A stretch of 64,000 nucleotides of DNA from Agapanthus africanus (Eukaryota > Streptophyta > Magnoliopsida > Asparagales > Amaryllidaceae): positions 112,487,241-112,551,240 of the forward strand of contig JASDDO010000016.1 in NCBI GenBank assembly GCA_030015575.1, given 5' to 3'. Positions 36,995 to 48,589 of this stretch are shown in pieces. The notes beneath the pieces are model-generated. The model made no database searches. It was given only the letters and a program-made list of their open reading frames with translations, and was not told the origin of the DNA. A program made the position numbers and the translations under genes. The number at the start of each line of letters is the position of its first letter. Position 1 is the first letter of the stretch.

Positions 36995-37481
36995 TCATAA
37001 GAGCATGGGGCAAAAATCCATATCGGGAGTTTCATAAGTACTGAAACTTGCTAGATTTGCATACCATTTGGAGTGTGATGATTCTGGTAGGATTCCTTCA
37101 GTTTCGTCACGCGATGATATTTGGATCCCGATCCTACTGTGAGTATATGCTACTCCTCGGGAAATTTCTCACTTAACGATCAATGCTATAAACCTAGTAG
37201 GTGCCTAGAAAGGTGTTAGCGGGGCTACGCCCCCAGGGAAAAGAGGTTCTATAATTAAGGAACTTCGCGAAAGCGTTGGAAAACCTCCCTCGAAGTACCG
37301 ACACCGGCCTGGCTGAACGGTTAAGCAAGTATTGTACGGTGGGATTGATCCTGACTAATTCTTCCTTTATGGTTTGAGGAGGGATTCGAGAAACAGTGGG
37401 AGCCATCCTGTTTAGACAAATTAAAAACCACTCTAAACTTGCAAGAGCATCATGCTGAGTGTTTCTTCTTCTCTCTCCTAA

Positions 37482-40400
37482 TTGCAGCGACCCATCAAAA
37501 TGACTGGACTTAAGTTACTCCTAGATAAAAACAAACTGAAAGGGCCAAACTACAAAGATTGGCTCAGGAATGTCAAGATAGCAATCACTTATGACAAGCT
37601 GGGGTATCTTCTTACCACCAAAGCTCCCCCTGTCCCTGGTCCAACTTCTAGTGTCGCGGATAAGGAAATCCGCATGACTTGGGAGATTGATAGCGCAAAG
37701 GCCAAGTGCCTCCTGCTTGCCTCGATGGACAACGAACATCAGAGGAGGCATGAGAATATGGACATGGAGTCCATATTGCTCCATACAAAAGAACTGTATG
37801 GAGAGCAATCACGTATCGCAAGATACGAAGCGTCGAAAAAGTTATTTTCGACAAGAATGGCCGCCGGATCATCAGTAGCCGAGCACGTGCTAAAGATGAT
37901 CGGCTTCATTGAGGAGCTCGCTGACCTAGGGATCACATTGGAGGCTGAACTCTATACGGATATAGTCCTCCAGTCCCTTCCTTCCACTTACGCCCAGTTC
38001 ATATTGAACTTCAACCTACAAGAAAAAGAGGTTGAACTTTCAGAGCTCCTCAACATGCTGAGGAGCGCAGAGGGCACCCTACAGAAAGGTAGGGAAACAT
38101 CCACTTTGTTTGTAGGAGGATCATCTTCTTCTAGGTCCAAGGCGAAAGCCAAGGGAAAGAAGAAGAAGGCCCCCGCCAAACCAAGGGGCGGTGTTGGTAA
38201 AGTGGATACGAAGGGAAAAGGGAAAGCAACAAAGATAGCGGGGAAGCTTGTGGATAAGGAAGAATGCTTCTATTGTCATAAGAAAGGACACTGGAAGAAT
38301 GATTGCAGGGCCTGGAAGGCCAGAACACAGGAATTGAAGCAGGTTGCAGCTTCAGCTTCAGGTGTGTATGTTATTGAAAACTGTCTTTCAATAAAATCTA
38401 CTTCCTGGGTATTGGATACCGGATCAGGATCTCATATCTATAATTCTTTGCAGGCGTTGAGAAACCGTAGTGTTTTGAAAGTAGGTGACATGACCCTCAG
38501 AGTTGCGAACGGAGCTAGCATGGATGCTAAAGCCGTGGGGGACTATCACCTGGGAATGTCAGATGGACATGTTTTGGTTTTCCGTAATTGCTTTTTTGTA
38601 CCCAACGCAACTTGTAATATCATTTCTGTATCTTTAGTTTCTAAAGAAGGTTATGAATTTGCGTTTGTAAGTAATGTTGTAAACATTCACCTTAATCAAG
38701 TATTGATTGGGTCAGGTACTCTGAGTAATGGTATATACGTGTTAAACCAACCACAGATTTTTAATGTCCAGAATACACACAAAAGAAAGTCTCCAGAAAT
38801 AAATCAGACTTTCTTATGGCATTGTAGATTGGGTCACATCAACGAGAGAAGGTTGACGAAGTTACATACAGAAGGGTATTTGAATGCGTTCGAATATCAG
38901 TCGTATGCCACTTGTCAATCCTGTCTCAAAGGAAAGATGACAAAGACTCCGTTTACTGGACATGGAGTAAGAGCGAGCGAGCTCTTGGGACTCGTACACA
39001 GTGACGTGTGCGGTCCAATGTCTACACATGCCCGAAGCGGACATTCTTACTTCATTACTTTTACGGATGACTTCTCAAGGTACGGTTATGTCTTCTTAAT
39101 GAAACATAAGTCCGAGGCCTTTGGAAAATTCCAGGAGTATAAGAATGAAGTAGAGAAACAGACCGGCAAAAGTATTAAGATTCTAAGATCGGATCGAGGT
39201 GGAGAATACTTAAGTGCCGAGTTCCTGGACTATTTAAAAGAGAACGGAATTCTCTCTCAGCTTACTCCTCCATACACCCCGCAACATAACGGTGTATCGG
39301 AGAGACGGAACCGCATCCTATTGGATATGGTGCGGTCCATGATGGGTAATGCTGAGTTACCGCGATCATTCTGGGGGTATGCGCTAGAATCAGCTGCGTA
39401 CCTTTTGAACCGAGTTCCGACTAAGACTGTGCCTTCCACACCATATGAAATGTGGTGTGGGAAGAGACCCTATCTTAAGCACATTAAGACATGGGGATGT
39501 CCAGCTTTTGTCAAAAAGCAGCATGCGGACAAGCTCGAGGCACGCTCAGTACAGTGCAAGTTTGTGGGGTATCCAAAGAACTCAAAAGGATATTTCTTCT
39601 ACTGTGAAGAGGAACAAAAAGTTCTTGTTTCTCGTCATGCCTACTTCTTGGAAACTGAGTTTTTGGAAAACCAGATAAGTGGGAGCACAGTAGAACTGGA
39701 AGAAATTCCAGAACCACGGACTGTTACTGAAAGTTTAGTGGAACCAGAAGGTTCGGAAGAACAGGACATTCCTACGCCGCTCCGCAGAAGTAGTAGGCAG
39801 TCTCATCCGCCCGAGAGATACTGCGGTTTTCTCATAGACGGGGATAGAGAGGATTGCATCATAGATTATGATGAGCCTACTAGCTTCCAGCAGGCCGTTC
39901 AGAGCGTTGACTCAATGAAATGGCTGGATGCAATGCGGACCGAAATGGAGTCCATGTACACCAACAAGGTTTGGACGTTGGACATTGCTCCAGACGGGGT
40001 AAAACCCGTAGGATGCAAGTGGATCTTCAAAAGGAAGATTGGTGTAGATGGACAGGTTGAGACCTATAATGCTAGGCTGGTAGCAAAGGGTTTTCGTCAA
40101 AGACCTGGCTTGGACTACGACGAAACCTTTTCTCCAGTAGCCATGCTGAAATCCATTCGGATCCTTCTTGCCATTGCTGCCTTCCACGATTATGAGATCT
40201 GGCAAATGGACGTAAAGACAGCTTTTCTAAATGGAAATTTAGAGGAGTGTGTCTATATGGACCAACCAGAGGGTTTCATTCAGAGTGGGAGCAGCGGAAA
40301 GGTGTGCAAGTTGCTTAAGTCCATCTATGGACTAAAGCAGGCATCGCGGAGTTGGAACATCTGTTTTGATGAGACGGTCAAAGAATTTGGCTTTATCAAA

Positions 40401-41450
40401 AATCCAGATGAACCATGCATCTATAGTAGATTTGTAGCGAGAACTGTAGTATTCCTCGTTTTATACGTGGATGACATTCTCTTAATAGGAAATGACATTC
40501 CTATGCTACAATCTGTCAAGGGGTTCTTGTCATACAGGTTCTCCATGAAAGACCTGGGTGATGCCTCGTACATTCTGGGTATCCGGATCTACCGTGACAG
40601 ATCCAAGAGGATATTAGGACTTTCACAGTCCAGGTACATCGACACCATACTGAAGAGGTTCAGTATGGAAGATTCCAAGCGCGGTAACCTACCGGCTTGT
40701 CACGGGATCACCCTCTCTAAAGAGATGTCTCCCAAGACTGATTTGGAGAGGGATCGCATGTCTATTATACCCTACGCTTCTGCGGTAGGCTCTATAATGT
40801 ATGCGATGTTGTGTACCAGACCGGATGTAGCTTATGCACTGAGTGTGGTAAGCCGGTATCAGTCTAACCCTGGGGAGAAACACTGGATAGCGGTAAAGAA
40901 CATTCTCAAGTACCTGAGAAGGACTAAGGAGATGTTCTTGGTGTATGGCGGAAAAGACCTCCAGATCGAGGCCTTTGCTGACTCCAGCTTCCAGAGTGAC
41001 AAGGATGATTCCAAGTCCATGTCGGGTTTTGTCTTCACCCTCAATGGAGGGGCGGTGTGTTGGAAGAGTTCCAAACAGGAAACCGTTGCAGACTCGACGA
41101 TGGAAGCGGAATACATCGCTGCATCTGATGCCGCAAAAGAAGCTGTCTGGATAAGGAAGTTCTTGAAAGAACTTCAGGTGGTTCCGTCCATTGTTGATCC
41201 AATACCTCTGTATTTTGACAACAACGAGGCTATAGCTTTAGCGAAGGAACCCAGGTCCCATCAGAGATCCAGGCACATCTTAAGGCGGTATCACCTGATC
41301 AGGGAGATCGTGGATCGCCAGGAGATCGAGGTTCGGAGAGTCGCTTCAGAAGACAACACTGCAGATCCATTCACCAAGGCCTTGCCCCAGACTCAGTTCG
41401 AGCGGCTGATCGAGATGATAGGTCTTCGATACGCCAGTACATGGCCTTAG
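37482..41450 (+). CDS. Copia 3 gag-pol polyprotein, single open frame (fossil, looks whole)
   Basis: 1322 codons if read from ATG 37482; the conserved start in this family is the ATG at 37500 (MTGLKLLLDKNKL), six codons later. Domains: gag (about 37500-38130), a lysine-rich stretch, CCHC knuckle CFYCHKKGHWKNDC (38265-38306), aspartic protease WVLDTGSGSHI (about 38406), gag-pre-integrase HCRLGHINERRL (about 38820), integrase core with HSDVCGP, RSDRGGEY and PQHNGVSERRNR (about 38997-39310), RT from VKPVGCKWIFKRK (about 40000) with YVDDILL (about 40464), RNase H with ADSTMEAEYIAA (about 41090). The length and one-frame gag-pol layout are usual for Ty1/copia. The product would be cleaved by its own protease to form the particle, integrase and RT/RNase H. 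No break seen. Confidence 0.95.
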   Translation: MQRPIKMTGLKLLLDKNKLKGPNYKDWLRNVKIAITYDKLGYLLTTKAPPVPGPTSSVADKEIRMTWEIDSAKAKCLLLASMDNEHQRRHENMDMESILLHTKELYGEQSRIARYEASKKLFSTRMAAGSSVAEHVLKMIGFIEELADLGITLEAELYTDIVLQSLPSTYAQFILNFNLQEKEVELSELLNMLRSAEGTLQKGRETSTLFVGGSSSSRSKAKAKGKKKKAPAKPRGGVGKVDTKGKGKATKIAGKLVDKEECFYCHKKGHWKNDCRAWKARTQELKQVAASASGVYVIENCLSIKSTSWVLDTGSGSHIYNSLQALRNRSVLKVGDMTLRVANGASMDAKAVGDYHLGMSDGHVLVFRNCFFVPNATCNIISVSLVSKEGYEFAFVSNVVNIHLNQVLIGSGTLSNGIYVLNQPQIFNVQNTHKRKSPEINQTFLWHCRLGHINERRLTKLHTEGYLNAFEYQSYATCQSCLKGKMTKTPFTGHGVRASELLGLVHSDVCGPMSTHARSGHSYFITFTDDFSRYGYVFLMKHKSEAFGKFQEYKNEVEKQTGKSIKILRSDRGGEYLSAEFLDYLKENGILSQLTPPYTPQHNGVSERRNRILLDMVRSMMGNAELPRSFWGYALESAAYLLNRVPTKTVPSTPYEMWCGKRPYLKHIKTWGCPAFVKKQHADKLEARSVQCKFVGYPKNSKGYFFYCEEEQKVLVSRHAYFLETEFLENQISGSTVELEEIPEPRTVTESLVEPEGSEEQDIPTPLRRSSRQSHPPERYCGFLIDGDREDCIIDYDEPTSFQQAVQSVDSMKWLDAMRTEMESMYTNKVWTLDIAPDGVKPVGCKWIFKRKIGVDGQVETYNARLVAKGFRQRPGLDYDETFSPVAMLKSIRILLAIAAFHDYEIWQMDVKTAFLNGNLEECVYMDQPEGFIQSGSSGKVCKLLKSIYGLKQASRSWNICFDETVKEFGFIKNPDEPCIYSRFVARTVVFLVLYVDDILLIGNDIPMLQSVKGFLSYRFSMKDLGDASYILGIRIYRDRSKRILGLSQSRYIDTILKRFSMEDSKRGNLPACHGITLSKEMSPKTDLERDRMSIIPYASAVGSIMYAMLCTRPDVAYALSVVSRYQSNPGEKHWIAVKNILKYLRRTKEMFLVYGGKDLQIEAFADSSFQSDKDDSKSMSGFVFTLNGGAVCWKSSKQETVADSTMEAEYIAASDAAKEAVWIRKFLKELQVVPSIVDPIPLYFDNNEAIALAKEPRSHQRSRHILRRYHLIREIVDRQEIEVRRVASEDNTADPFTKALPQTQFERLIEMIGLRYASTWP

Positions 41451-41452
41451 TG

Positions 41453-41464
41453 CAAGTGGGAGAT
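41453..41464 (+). other. Polypurine tract of copia 3
   Basis: CAAGTGGGAGAT, between the gag-pol stop at 41450 and the 3' LTR at 41465. Confidence 0.9.
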
Positions 41465-43641
41465 TGTTAGTGTATATGCCCTAGAGGCCATTACTGTATC
41501 ATACTAGTTTGTATATTACTTAATGGATGCTTGGGATATTCAACTTGTATATACAATCTTGCTCAAAATAGTAGTATGCTACTTGGTTTGTTTCTACTTC
41601 AATGTGTACTTGTGTTTATTTCAGTATATCACTTATACGCATTAGTGGAGCCCTTAGGATCTTTGCTTGATTACCAGCGTTGTGATGGCAGTCACACTAG
41701 TGGGGGCTGGGTAATCTATAAGCACATCCTTATTCAGGTCCCTGGTCACAGGACTATCGAGACAGGGCATCGATACTCCGGAGTAGACCAGCGCATGCGC
41801 TTCTCATCCCAGTGTGGGAGACGGTCTGTCCCACAGCCGTCAGTACGTCGTACTTGAGATAGTATGCGGGTGCTCGTTAGGTTACGGGTACACTGGACAG
41901 GACTCGTCGGGAACTGACTAGTTGGTATTATACCTATCGTCAGTTATCAGTTCCCAGGTGACATGAGTACAGCTTAGTCCGCTGACTTGACACTGTCACT
42001 TCGCCTCGGGTGTGTTCCCACTGTACTTTGATCACTACCCTACCGCGGCTCAAAGGAGTCGTGCAAACAGGTGGTGGTTGGGTGCAGTCCCGAAGCACTT
42101 GGAGGCAGTGACGGTTAGACAGGATTCGTCTCTCCCGGTATTGGGGGTTGACATCGCGCTGTGTCTAGGAGAGCCATTACACGAGTAGTCCCTGGCCAGG
42201 GCAAACGAGATATACTGGTGGGTTTCCAGTGTTATCTCAGGGTGTATTGGGCTTCACTCCGGCACGACTTGTACCGCTATTGGGGGACTGACGTTTACCG
42301 CCCCCTAGGCCCGCCATGCGATGTATCAGACGAATAGACCGGACTGTACGGAGAATGTCACACTCAGGCTCAGTAGGAGTTCAGATGGGTTTCGCCTCGT
42401 CGGTCTTCTTGTCGGCATTACCTGGGGACCGTTACGCACAGCTAGTGCCGCTTGCAGTCTGTGGTTAAACCCACTGCCAGCGTAGTGTCGAGTCTTTAGA
42501 GTCCCACGCAGAAAGCTTTTCGCCTTTAGGCAAAAGAGTAGAGGTCGCATGGTATTGCGACAGGTTGCATGGCTTTGCGACAGGGTTCGGTCACATCCGT
42601 GCACTTGTGCACGTACAGTGTCCGGACAGTTTACACTAGCGGGCTTTGGTTTAAGCCAGATCCTAGTGTACCTTATGGGATTGGATTTATCCAGTTTGCA
42701 TTCGTGTTCCTCGGAACGCGGATGCGGGTGTGTATGCACAGTTGACAGGGAGGCACAGACAGCGGATTCTCATTAGGGTTGTTTACAGTTGACCGTTGAC
42801 TTTTTGACTTTTTGCTCAACCCTAATGAGAATATGATATGTGATTAACTATTATATTAATTAAGTATTATGGTGACTTGGTTGTTGACTTTTGTTGACTT
42901 TGTTGACTTGTTGACTTTTGTTGACTTGTTGACTTTGTTGACCGGTTGACTAGGCTTGACTAGTTGACCATCATGATAACCATGGCTATCATTTCATGCC
43001 AAAGACTTTTACTTGCTTGTTCATTTGAGTAAAATGAGTGCATGACATGATAAGGTTATGGTTGCTTCAACCATCACACATAAGACTTTCTTGATATGAT
43101 GAGTTATCATTGCTTTGGATTATGAGAGGGTGAGAGACAAAAGAGAGCCTCATTCTTTCTTGCTCATTCTCTCTCTTGTTCTTAAGCTCTCCTCTTGCTC
43201 TCACCCTCAACCTCTTGCTCCCTCTCTTGATCTATGGTTCTCTTGTCTCATGAGTTGAGAATCAAGAACCATAGATAAAATCCCATTCTAAATCATCTCT
43301 ACTCATTCTAGTTCACTAGGTTTAGCAAACCAAGTGAACTAGTTTCTTCAAAGAACGAAGAAGGAGCTAAAGGTTGGAGCTTTCAAGTGGATCTATCTTC
43401 GGCGTACGGAGACAACGAGAAGGAGCCATCGAACCACCATCGGAGCTTGAAGAGAAGGAGTTCAAGTTTAGGTATAACCATCTTCATCCGAGTAGCTAAA
43501 TATCTTTAGCTTAGTATGCTAGTTTTAGTTTAGGTAAAGATCCCGACCTAGCTTAGTCCATGTTGCCTCTTGCGTTAAAATTTTGATTTTATACCGTTTC
43601 CGCCTCCCCGTAAGAACCGGGGGTCGCAACGTGGACTTACA
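41465..43641 (+). repeat. 3' LTR of copia 3
   Basis: 2177 bp, the same length as the 5' LTR and about 99.4% identical by eye. It includes a second copy of the TTGAC cluster. It is followed by the target duplication CCGGG. Confidence 0.95.
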
Positions 43642-43646
43642 CCGGG

Positions 43647-46600
43647 GTACCATACCGGGTCCACCATGTACCCGTGACGGTTCCTCCACTCCTCGACACA
43701 GATCTCCAAAACCACAGCAAACTCATGGTGGACGACACTTTACATCACTAGAAAACAGCAATATTTTATATTTTAAAAGATCATAAGTTGTAAATTTTGC
43801 GGCTTTCCCCGAAATCCAGAAATATCATAAATCTCAAGAAATCATCACAAGTGCATATGTCAATGATAATGAACTAGGCGTGAACAACTGAATAACAGTA
43901 TGCATGAAGTGGTAGGTAATAACTATAATGTCTAATATGGCATATAAGGGAAGTACACTAATATCATGTCAAAACTACCAGCTAACAATCTAAGTCAAGC
44001 AATTATATTCTCTAAAGTGTACGTGACATGGCAATTATCGATGAAGATGTGTGTGAGCCGGCAAGTAGGTGTACGTAGTACATACGCATCATCGGTAATG
44101 GTGCTGGTGTCCTAACAGCATGATATCAATAATGGAATATGCAGCAAAATAAATATGCGAGGCAGAGCGAACAGCAATAATGTGCGGGAGCTGAATACTA
44201 GACACAACGATAACTAATCTACAATAATCTAATATAAGTCCTACGAATGGTGCCTTTTGAAATAACACGAATCATGGGGTTTTGAAAATAGGGCTACGGT
44301 GTTTTTATGAAAAGATACGTCGTTTTTGAAATATCCGTAGATTCCCTTGAGCTGTCTTTAAAAATGCTCACGATTCGTTAGTTTTTGAAATAGGTAAGAA
44401 GTCTAATCCAATCTAACAACTACACTAAACTATACGGCTGAACTAACAAGCTGAACTACAGGTAAGGAAACCGCCTATCATCTGAGTCGATACATATACA
44501 TATCTGTATATGTATAGTCGGTGATCCCGCCTCAACAATATCATATCCGATACCATATCTATAATCAGGCATCCCAATTCAAGAGTGCGGATCAATCATC
44601 AATATAGCTCGTACGTAAATCTGTCGTATGGCATCCCAAATCTGGGTACGGGTCAATATCACATTCATCATACTATTCACCTGGTATCCTCTTTATCAAA
44701 TATTATGATCGGGGTACTGATCTACGTATAGTACCATACTGATACCGCCTACGTATGCATGGACGTGTGTGAAACACTACGTCAAGGACCCGCTACAACG
44801 TCATGTCGTATCTAAGATACGACTGCTATATCACCGATCTTACGGCCTCAAATCGAATCTCATCGACTCAGCTCAATCCCAAGTATCATCCTCAATCCGT
44901 ATGTGAACACATAGTCCCATACCCATGTAAACACATAACTATAAAGAATCCCATGAGTACATATCAATAGGAATGTATGCAAGTATGTATGTGTGTATGT
45001 GTAGTGCAACACTACCCTAGGGTTCGCAACACTAAAAATAGTCAAACACACCAATATCCATCCTAAGCATCGTTATTAATCCTAAATAACATATAATAAT
45101 TGTTGGTGTGTATACGCATCTGTATACACCACCACGGACTGCGGGGGTGCTATACGCCATCCACCCGACTTCTCCCCGTAGATATAAATCTACTCACCTG
45201 GTCCTCGCTAGCCGGTGCCGACGTTGCCACGCGCTTGCTTGTCGTCTCGAAGTCCACATGGGGGTACCTACATATCATAACGCACCATATCTCATTAAAA
45301 TCCGACTCATGATCAAAACGACGCACGAATCTCACATAGGTCAAAACCTATGGCTGCTTTCACAAATCAACCCAAAACCCTCGGCGTCGGCGTACAACCG
45401 CCAAACCATCGAGAAAAACCAAAATACACTCATTTGCACATTCACGAACACTAATTTTAATACAAACTAGGTTAAAATTCACAAAAACCTCAATTTTGCT
45501 TAAAAAGTCATTTTTCCGAAAATCTACCAAGCACAAATCACCGTTTTAGTACAAAACTCGATGTATAAATGAATCTAGCGGCCACAATATTCGCTAAATA
45601 TCTTAAATAAGTCATAAAAACAATTCCCATAATTTAATCTCATTAAATTCCAAAAGCCCTAAAATTCTAGTTTACAAAATACCTAAATTTTAACAATTTT
45701 ATAGCAAAAATGCACAAACTACAATCTAGCTTGGATTTTCATGAACTAAAAGCATTAAACCACTCAATATAATATTTATAATGACATGAAACCTTAATTT
45801 GAATTTTATCTCACAAGAATATATTTATTTTAAAACCCTAGTTTACAATTTAGAATAATTAACAAATTTTTTTAAACTAACCAATAACAACTAGCTACTA
45901 ATCTTGTTTTAACATGTCATAAGAGCCTAAAAACATCACACAACCATACACCAATCTCACAAAACCCTAACTTGATTTTAAAACCTAAATTCTAGAATTT
46001 CCAAACCCTAACTTGAAGATTTATAACTAGCAATTCAACCACTTTAACACTTAACTAAGCTAACATAAGTATTAATCAACAATTTAACTACAACGTTAAC
46101 ATTATACCTCCACAATTTTGTAGATCCCATTTGAAATCTAGACATCCAAAATGCTCTCTTGTCACCCCAATCCATGCTTGAAATGCTAAGGAATAATGGG
46201 TAAAAGTCGGATTTGGATTTAGATTTGAATTTGCATGGATTTTGAAGTGATTTGTGGATTTTTTTTGATGAAGAAAAGAGTGGGATTTGGGGGGGCTGCT
46301 GCTGTTGGGAGGGGGAGAATTTCGGCCAGAAATGGGAGTGAGGAGAGAGAGGGAGGTAGAGAAAATACAAGGGACGAAAGTCCAAGTCAACATAAAGTCA
46401 AAAGTCCACTTAATTCATCCATTTTCTTTTCTTTTCTATCATTTCTTTTCCTTTGAAATTCAAGTGGGGAAAAAATGGGGGGGCTGCTGAATTTGGCTAA
46501 GGGGAGGAGTAAATGGGGGTGTGTGGGTGTGGGTACGGGTGTGGGGTGATGAAAAATGATAAATACAATACCCCAAACATCCATTTACGCTAAAAAAGCC

Positions 46601-46961
46601 TTTTTTTTCTTCAATAATTTCTAAACCGTTTTGGCAAATGATTTCGTTCCAAAAACCACATGACAAATTTTTATTTAATGTTTTATGATGCACAAAATTT
46701 GTTTCAACTCATTCCAATTTGTAATTTTCCCTAATTAAATGTATTAGTGACGGCTTAAAATAATAATAAAATAATATTTTTTTCAGAAAATTTGAAATTT
46801 CACCAGCGGCTCAATAAACACCAAATAATAGCAATTACATAGCTAGAATATGTATATTTAATTTTTATAATAAGATATTTGTATTTTGACTTTTTACAGA
46901 AAACCCCTTTATTTTACCGATTTTTTCGAAATTTCACCGAAACGATTTTCAAAACGCTACA
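43647..46961 (-). repeat. 3' LTR of the LARD-like element, part 2 (right of copia 3)
   Basis: Continues the LTR from 33225 and ends at 46961 with inverted TGTAGCG. It is collinear with 51093-54406. It holds the long stem (44034-44098, one arm with a G-T wobble) and the donor hairpin (45178-45200). Minus-strand frames near 46044-46393 occur in a pyrimidine-rich part of the LTR, are not related to known proteins and are probably chance. Confidence 0.92.
45178..45200 (-). other. Splice-donor-like site with hairpin, LARD-like 3' LTR
   Basis: On the minus strand CAG|GTGAGTAGAT, then TTAT and ATCTAC; hairpin at 45178-45193, donor boundary 45198/45197. Confidence 0.58.
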
Positions 46962-46974
46962 ATCTTCCCCACTT
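46962..46974 (-). other. Polypurine tract of the LARD-like element
   Basis: On the minus strand AAGTGGGGAAGAT abuts the LTR start TGTAGCG. The bases before it, which could read FGDRISLSGED, resemble the tail of the pol frame next to the polypurine tract in Tekay/Del chromoviruses. Confidence 0.75.
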
Positions 46975-47632
46975 AAAGAAATTCGGTCCCCGAATTTAAA
47001 TTCAAACCTCCCCAAATACCAAAACATCTAAGAAAAACCATCAAGTCGTCGGGGCTCCGAAACTGTAAATACATAAAACAAATCATAGCGCAGTGCATGC
47101 GCTTGAAAAAAAAATGAGTATATAACTCAAATCAAAACTCCGTCAAGCATCCCACAATCATCGGAGTCATGGAGAAGACATCAATGCCAAATTCAAATCA
47201 AACCAATATGATATAACTCGAAACTATACATGTAAATATCGAATCTATATCTGTAAGTATCTGAAGAAAATGCATGCCAAATCTCTTTAAGTCGTTGTGC
47301 AACGCGTATAACACTGCACAGTGGCGGACGTCTACCATAAGAAAATAACTATATACATATATACCTTTGTTTGAAATGTACGTTCCGCCGTTTTGGAAAC
47401 AATTTAGAAGGGTCTCCTTGTTTTAAACATTTCGTGTCATATCAGACACGTAGGTAAATACTGAGGCTATAGCTCGCTTTTTGGAAATCCCTTCAATAAC
47501 TATCAATGCATGCAAAATGTATTCAGGTACTGTCCTCTGACTAGTCCTGCTCAGTACGGAAACACATAGCAATATCATAAAAACGTACTGCTCTATAAGA
47601 AATCAATCCCAAAATATGCACATGAATACTAC

Positions 47633-48154
47633 GTGCGTCTGGTGCGCACGGAAATCAAAATCCATGAATGTGCCATACATGCGCACAGAAACAACATCTA
47701 AGTGCATCGGGTGTGCACGAAACATCTGTCGTAGGCAACATGTGTGCCTGACAGCAAAATCAGGTGCATCTGACATGCATGAAAAATCTCGATTTAGTGC
47801 ATCTGGTGTGCACCAAAATCGCATCTCAAGACATGCGCGAAAATTCAAATCAGGTGCATCCATCGTGCACGAAATCATGAAATCCAATATCAAGCGCCGA
47901 ACGTGCGCAAAATCAATCAGGTGCACAAGGTGCACAAAACAAGTATCGAGTATCACAATCGAAATCGAAGTCCAGTGCATCTAAGTGCACAAAAGGCGTA
48001 TCACTGCACTGCAAGCATATATAAACTATACAGAGTGCAGGAACGAAATCGTGTGCGTGCATACGCACAAAATCAACTCAAATGTCTGAAACCGTAAAAT
48101 CACAAACATATGAAACCCAAGCACGAAAACGATATCAAGTGCAACACTGTGCAA
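47633..48154 (-). repeat. Degenerate array of short GTGCAY/GTGCAC hairpins
   Basis: About 13 diverged units, mostly 25-50 bases apart, each centred on a small inverted repeat such as GTGCATCGGGTGTGCAC (47702), GTGCATCTGGTGTGCAC (47797), GTGCATCCATCGTGCAC (47854), GTGCACAAGGTGCAC (47921) and GTGCGTGCATACGCAC (48053), often followed by GAAATC or AAAATC. The spacing and sequence are too irregular for a CRISPR array, and the array lies inside a retroelement. It may be an RNA structural array or an old tandem repeat. Confidence 0.75.
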
Positions 48155-48589
48155 GAATCGTAAATTCTCAATCATCAAAATCAAATCATGCGAATAAATC
48201 ACCCAAAACATCGAAATCGATAATGGCGGAATAGTACCGCTCAAGTGCATCCTCTAAGAATCTCGGGCCAACTGTCGCGGTCACTAGTGGGACGTCTCGT
48301 CGATGATCATGAACTCTGTCCTGCTGGCGTGCGTAACCATGACCACTCCTGGGTCAAGGTCTTCACTGTGAATTACCAATCTTTCGGTCCATCGGCTCAT
48401 CGGTCCTGTCAGGTGTGCTAACGGGGACGATTCCGTTCTGGCACTTCTCTGGTCATCTCTTGGTCAATCATCGCGACCACTCGTAAGACAGCATATTACT
48501 GGCGTCGGCCTCTGGGTCTCTGAATGTACGTGATACATCTGATCCTGGGTGCAAGTATCATTGCAGCAGTGTCCTGAAAGGAATCCTGC

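Larger units (their letters stand above)
35403..37481 (+). other. Long non-coding leader of copia 3
   Basis: 2.1 kb with no credible ORF. Blocks shared with copia 1 and 2: GTGAATAGCCGGGGG near 35946, GGATAGACCCATGGAGGGG near 36100, the hairpin at 36421-36441 and the GGCATAAGCGTACGT block after it, three exact GTTGGCCAAAGTCAAGG repeats, a GAAA loop at 37266-37275, GGCCTGGCTGAACGGTTA near 37303, and TCTCTCCTAATTGCAG ending at 37488 just before gag. The module shared with the LARD-like element in copia 1 and 2 is not evident here. Confidence 0.75.
33226..43641 (+). mobile_element. Copia 3: apparently whole, young Ty1/copia element
   Basis: 10,416 bp: 5' LTR 33226-35402, primer site 35404-35415, leader to 37481, a single 1322-codon gag-pol frame, polypurine tract 41453-41464, 3' LTR 41465-43641. 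Both LTRs are 2177 bp, with TGTTAG to CTTACA ends, and differ at about 13 places by eye (about 0.6%). A perfect duplication CCGGG (33221-33225 and 43642-43646) marks insertion into the 3' LTR of the LARD-like element. It looks whole, with no break seen in the coding region. It is the innermost and probably youngest insertion of this stack. Within copia its lineage is not certain; copia 1 and copia 2 are sister subfamilies. Confidence 0.95.

Noticed and set aside
45959-46013. AAACCCTAA strings resembling plant telomere repeats
   Set aside because: They are scattered single units inside an LTR, not a tandem array; such telo-box-like words are common in plant promoters and leaders.
46044-46393. 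Minus-strand open frames, repeated at 53489-53838
   Set aside because: They lie in a pyrimidine-rich part of the giant LTR; both copies are recent duplicates, so their agreement is not evidence of coding, and copy 1 does not keep them.
47616-47984. Plus-strand frame of 122 codons across the hairpin array
   Set aside because: It is antisense to the element and its composition follows the repeat units; the minus-strand frame of similar size is equally repeat-driven.
47633-48154. Repeat-spacer pattern that could suggest a CRISPR array
   Set aside because: Units are diverged, spacing is irregular and the array lies in a plant retroelement interior with no cas genes.
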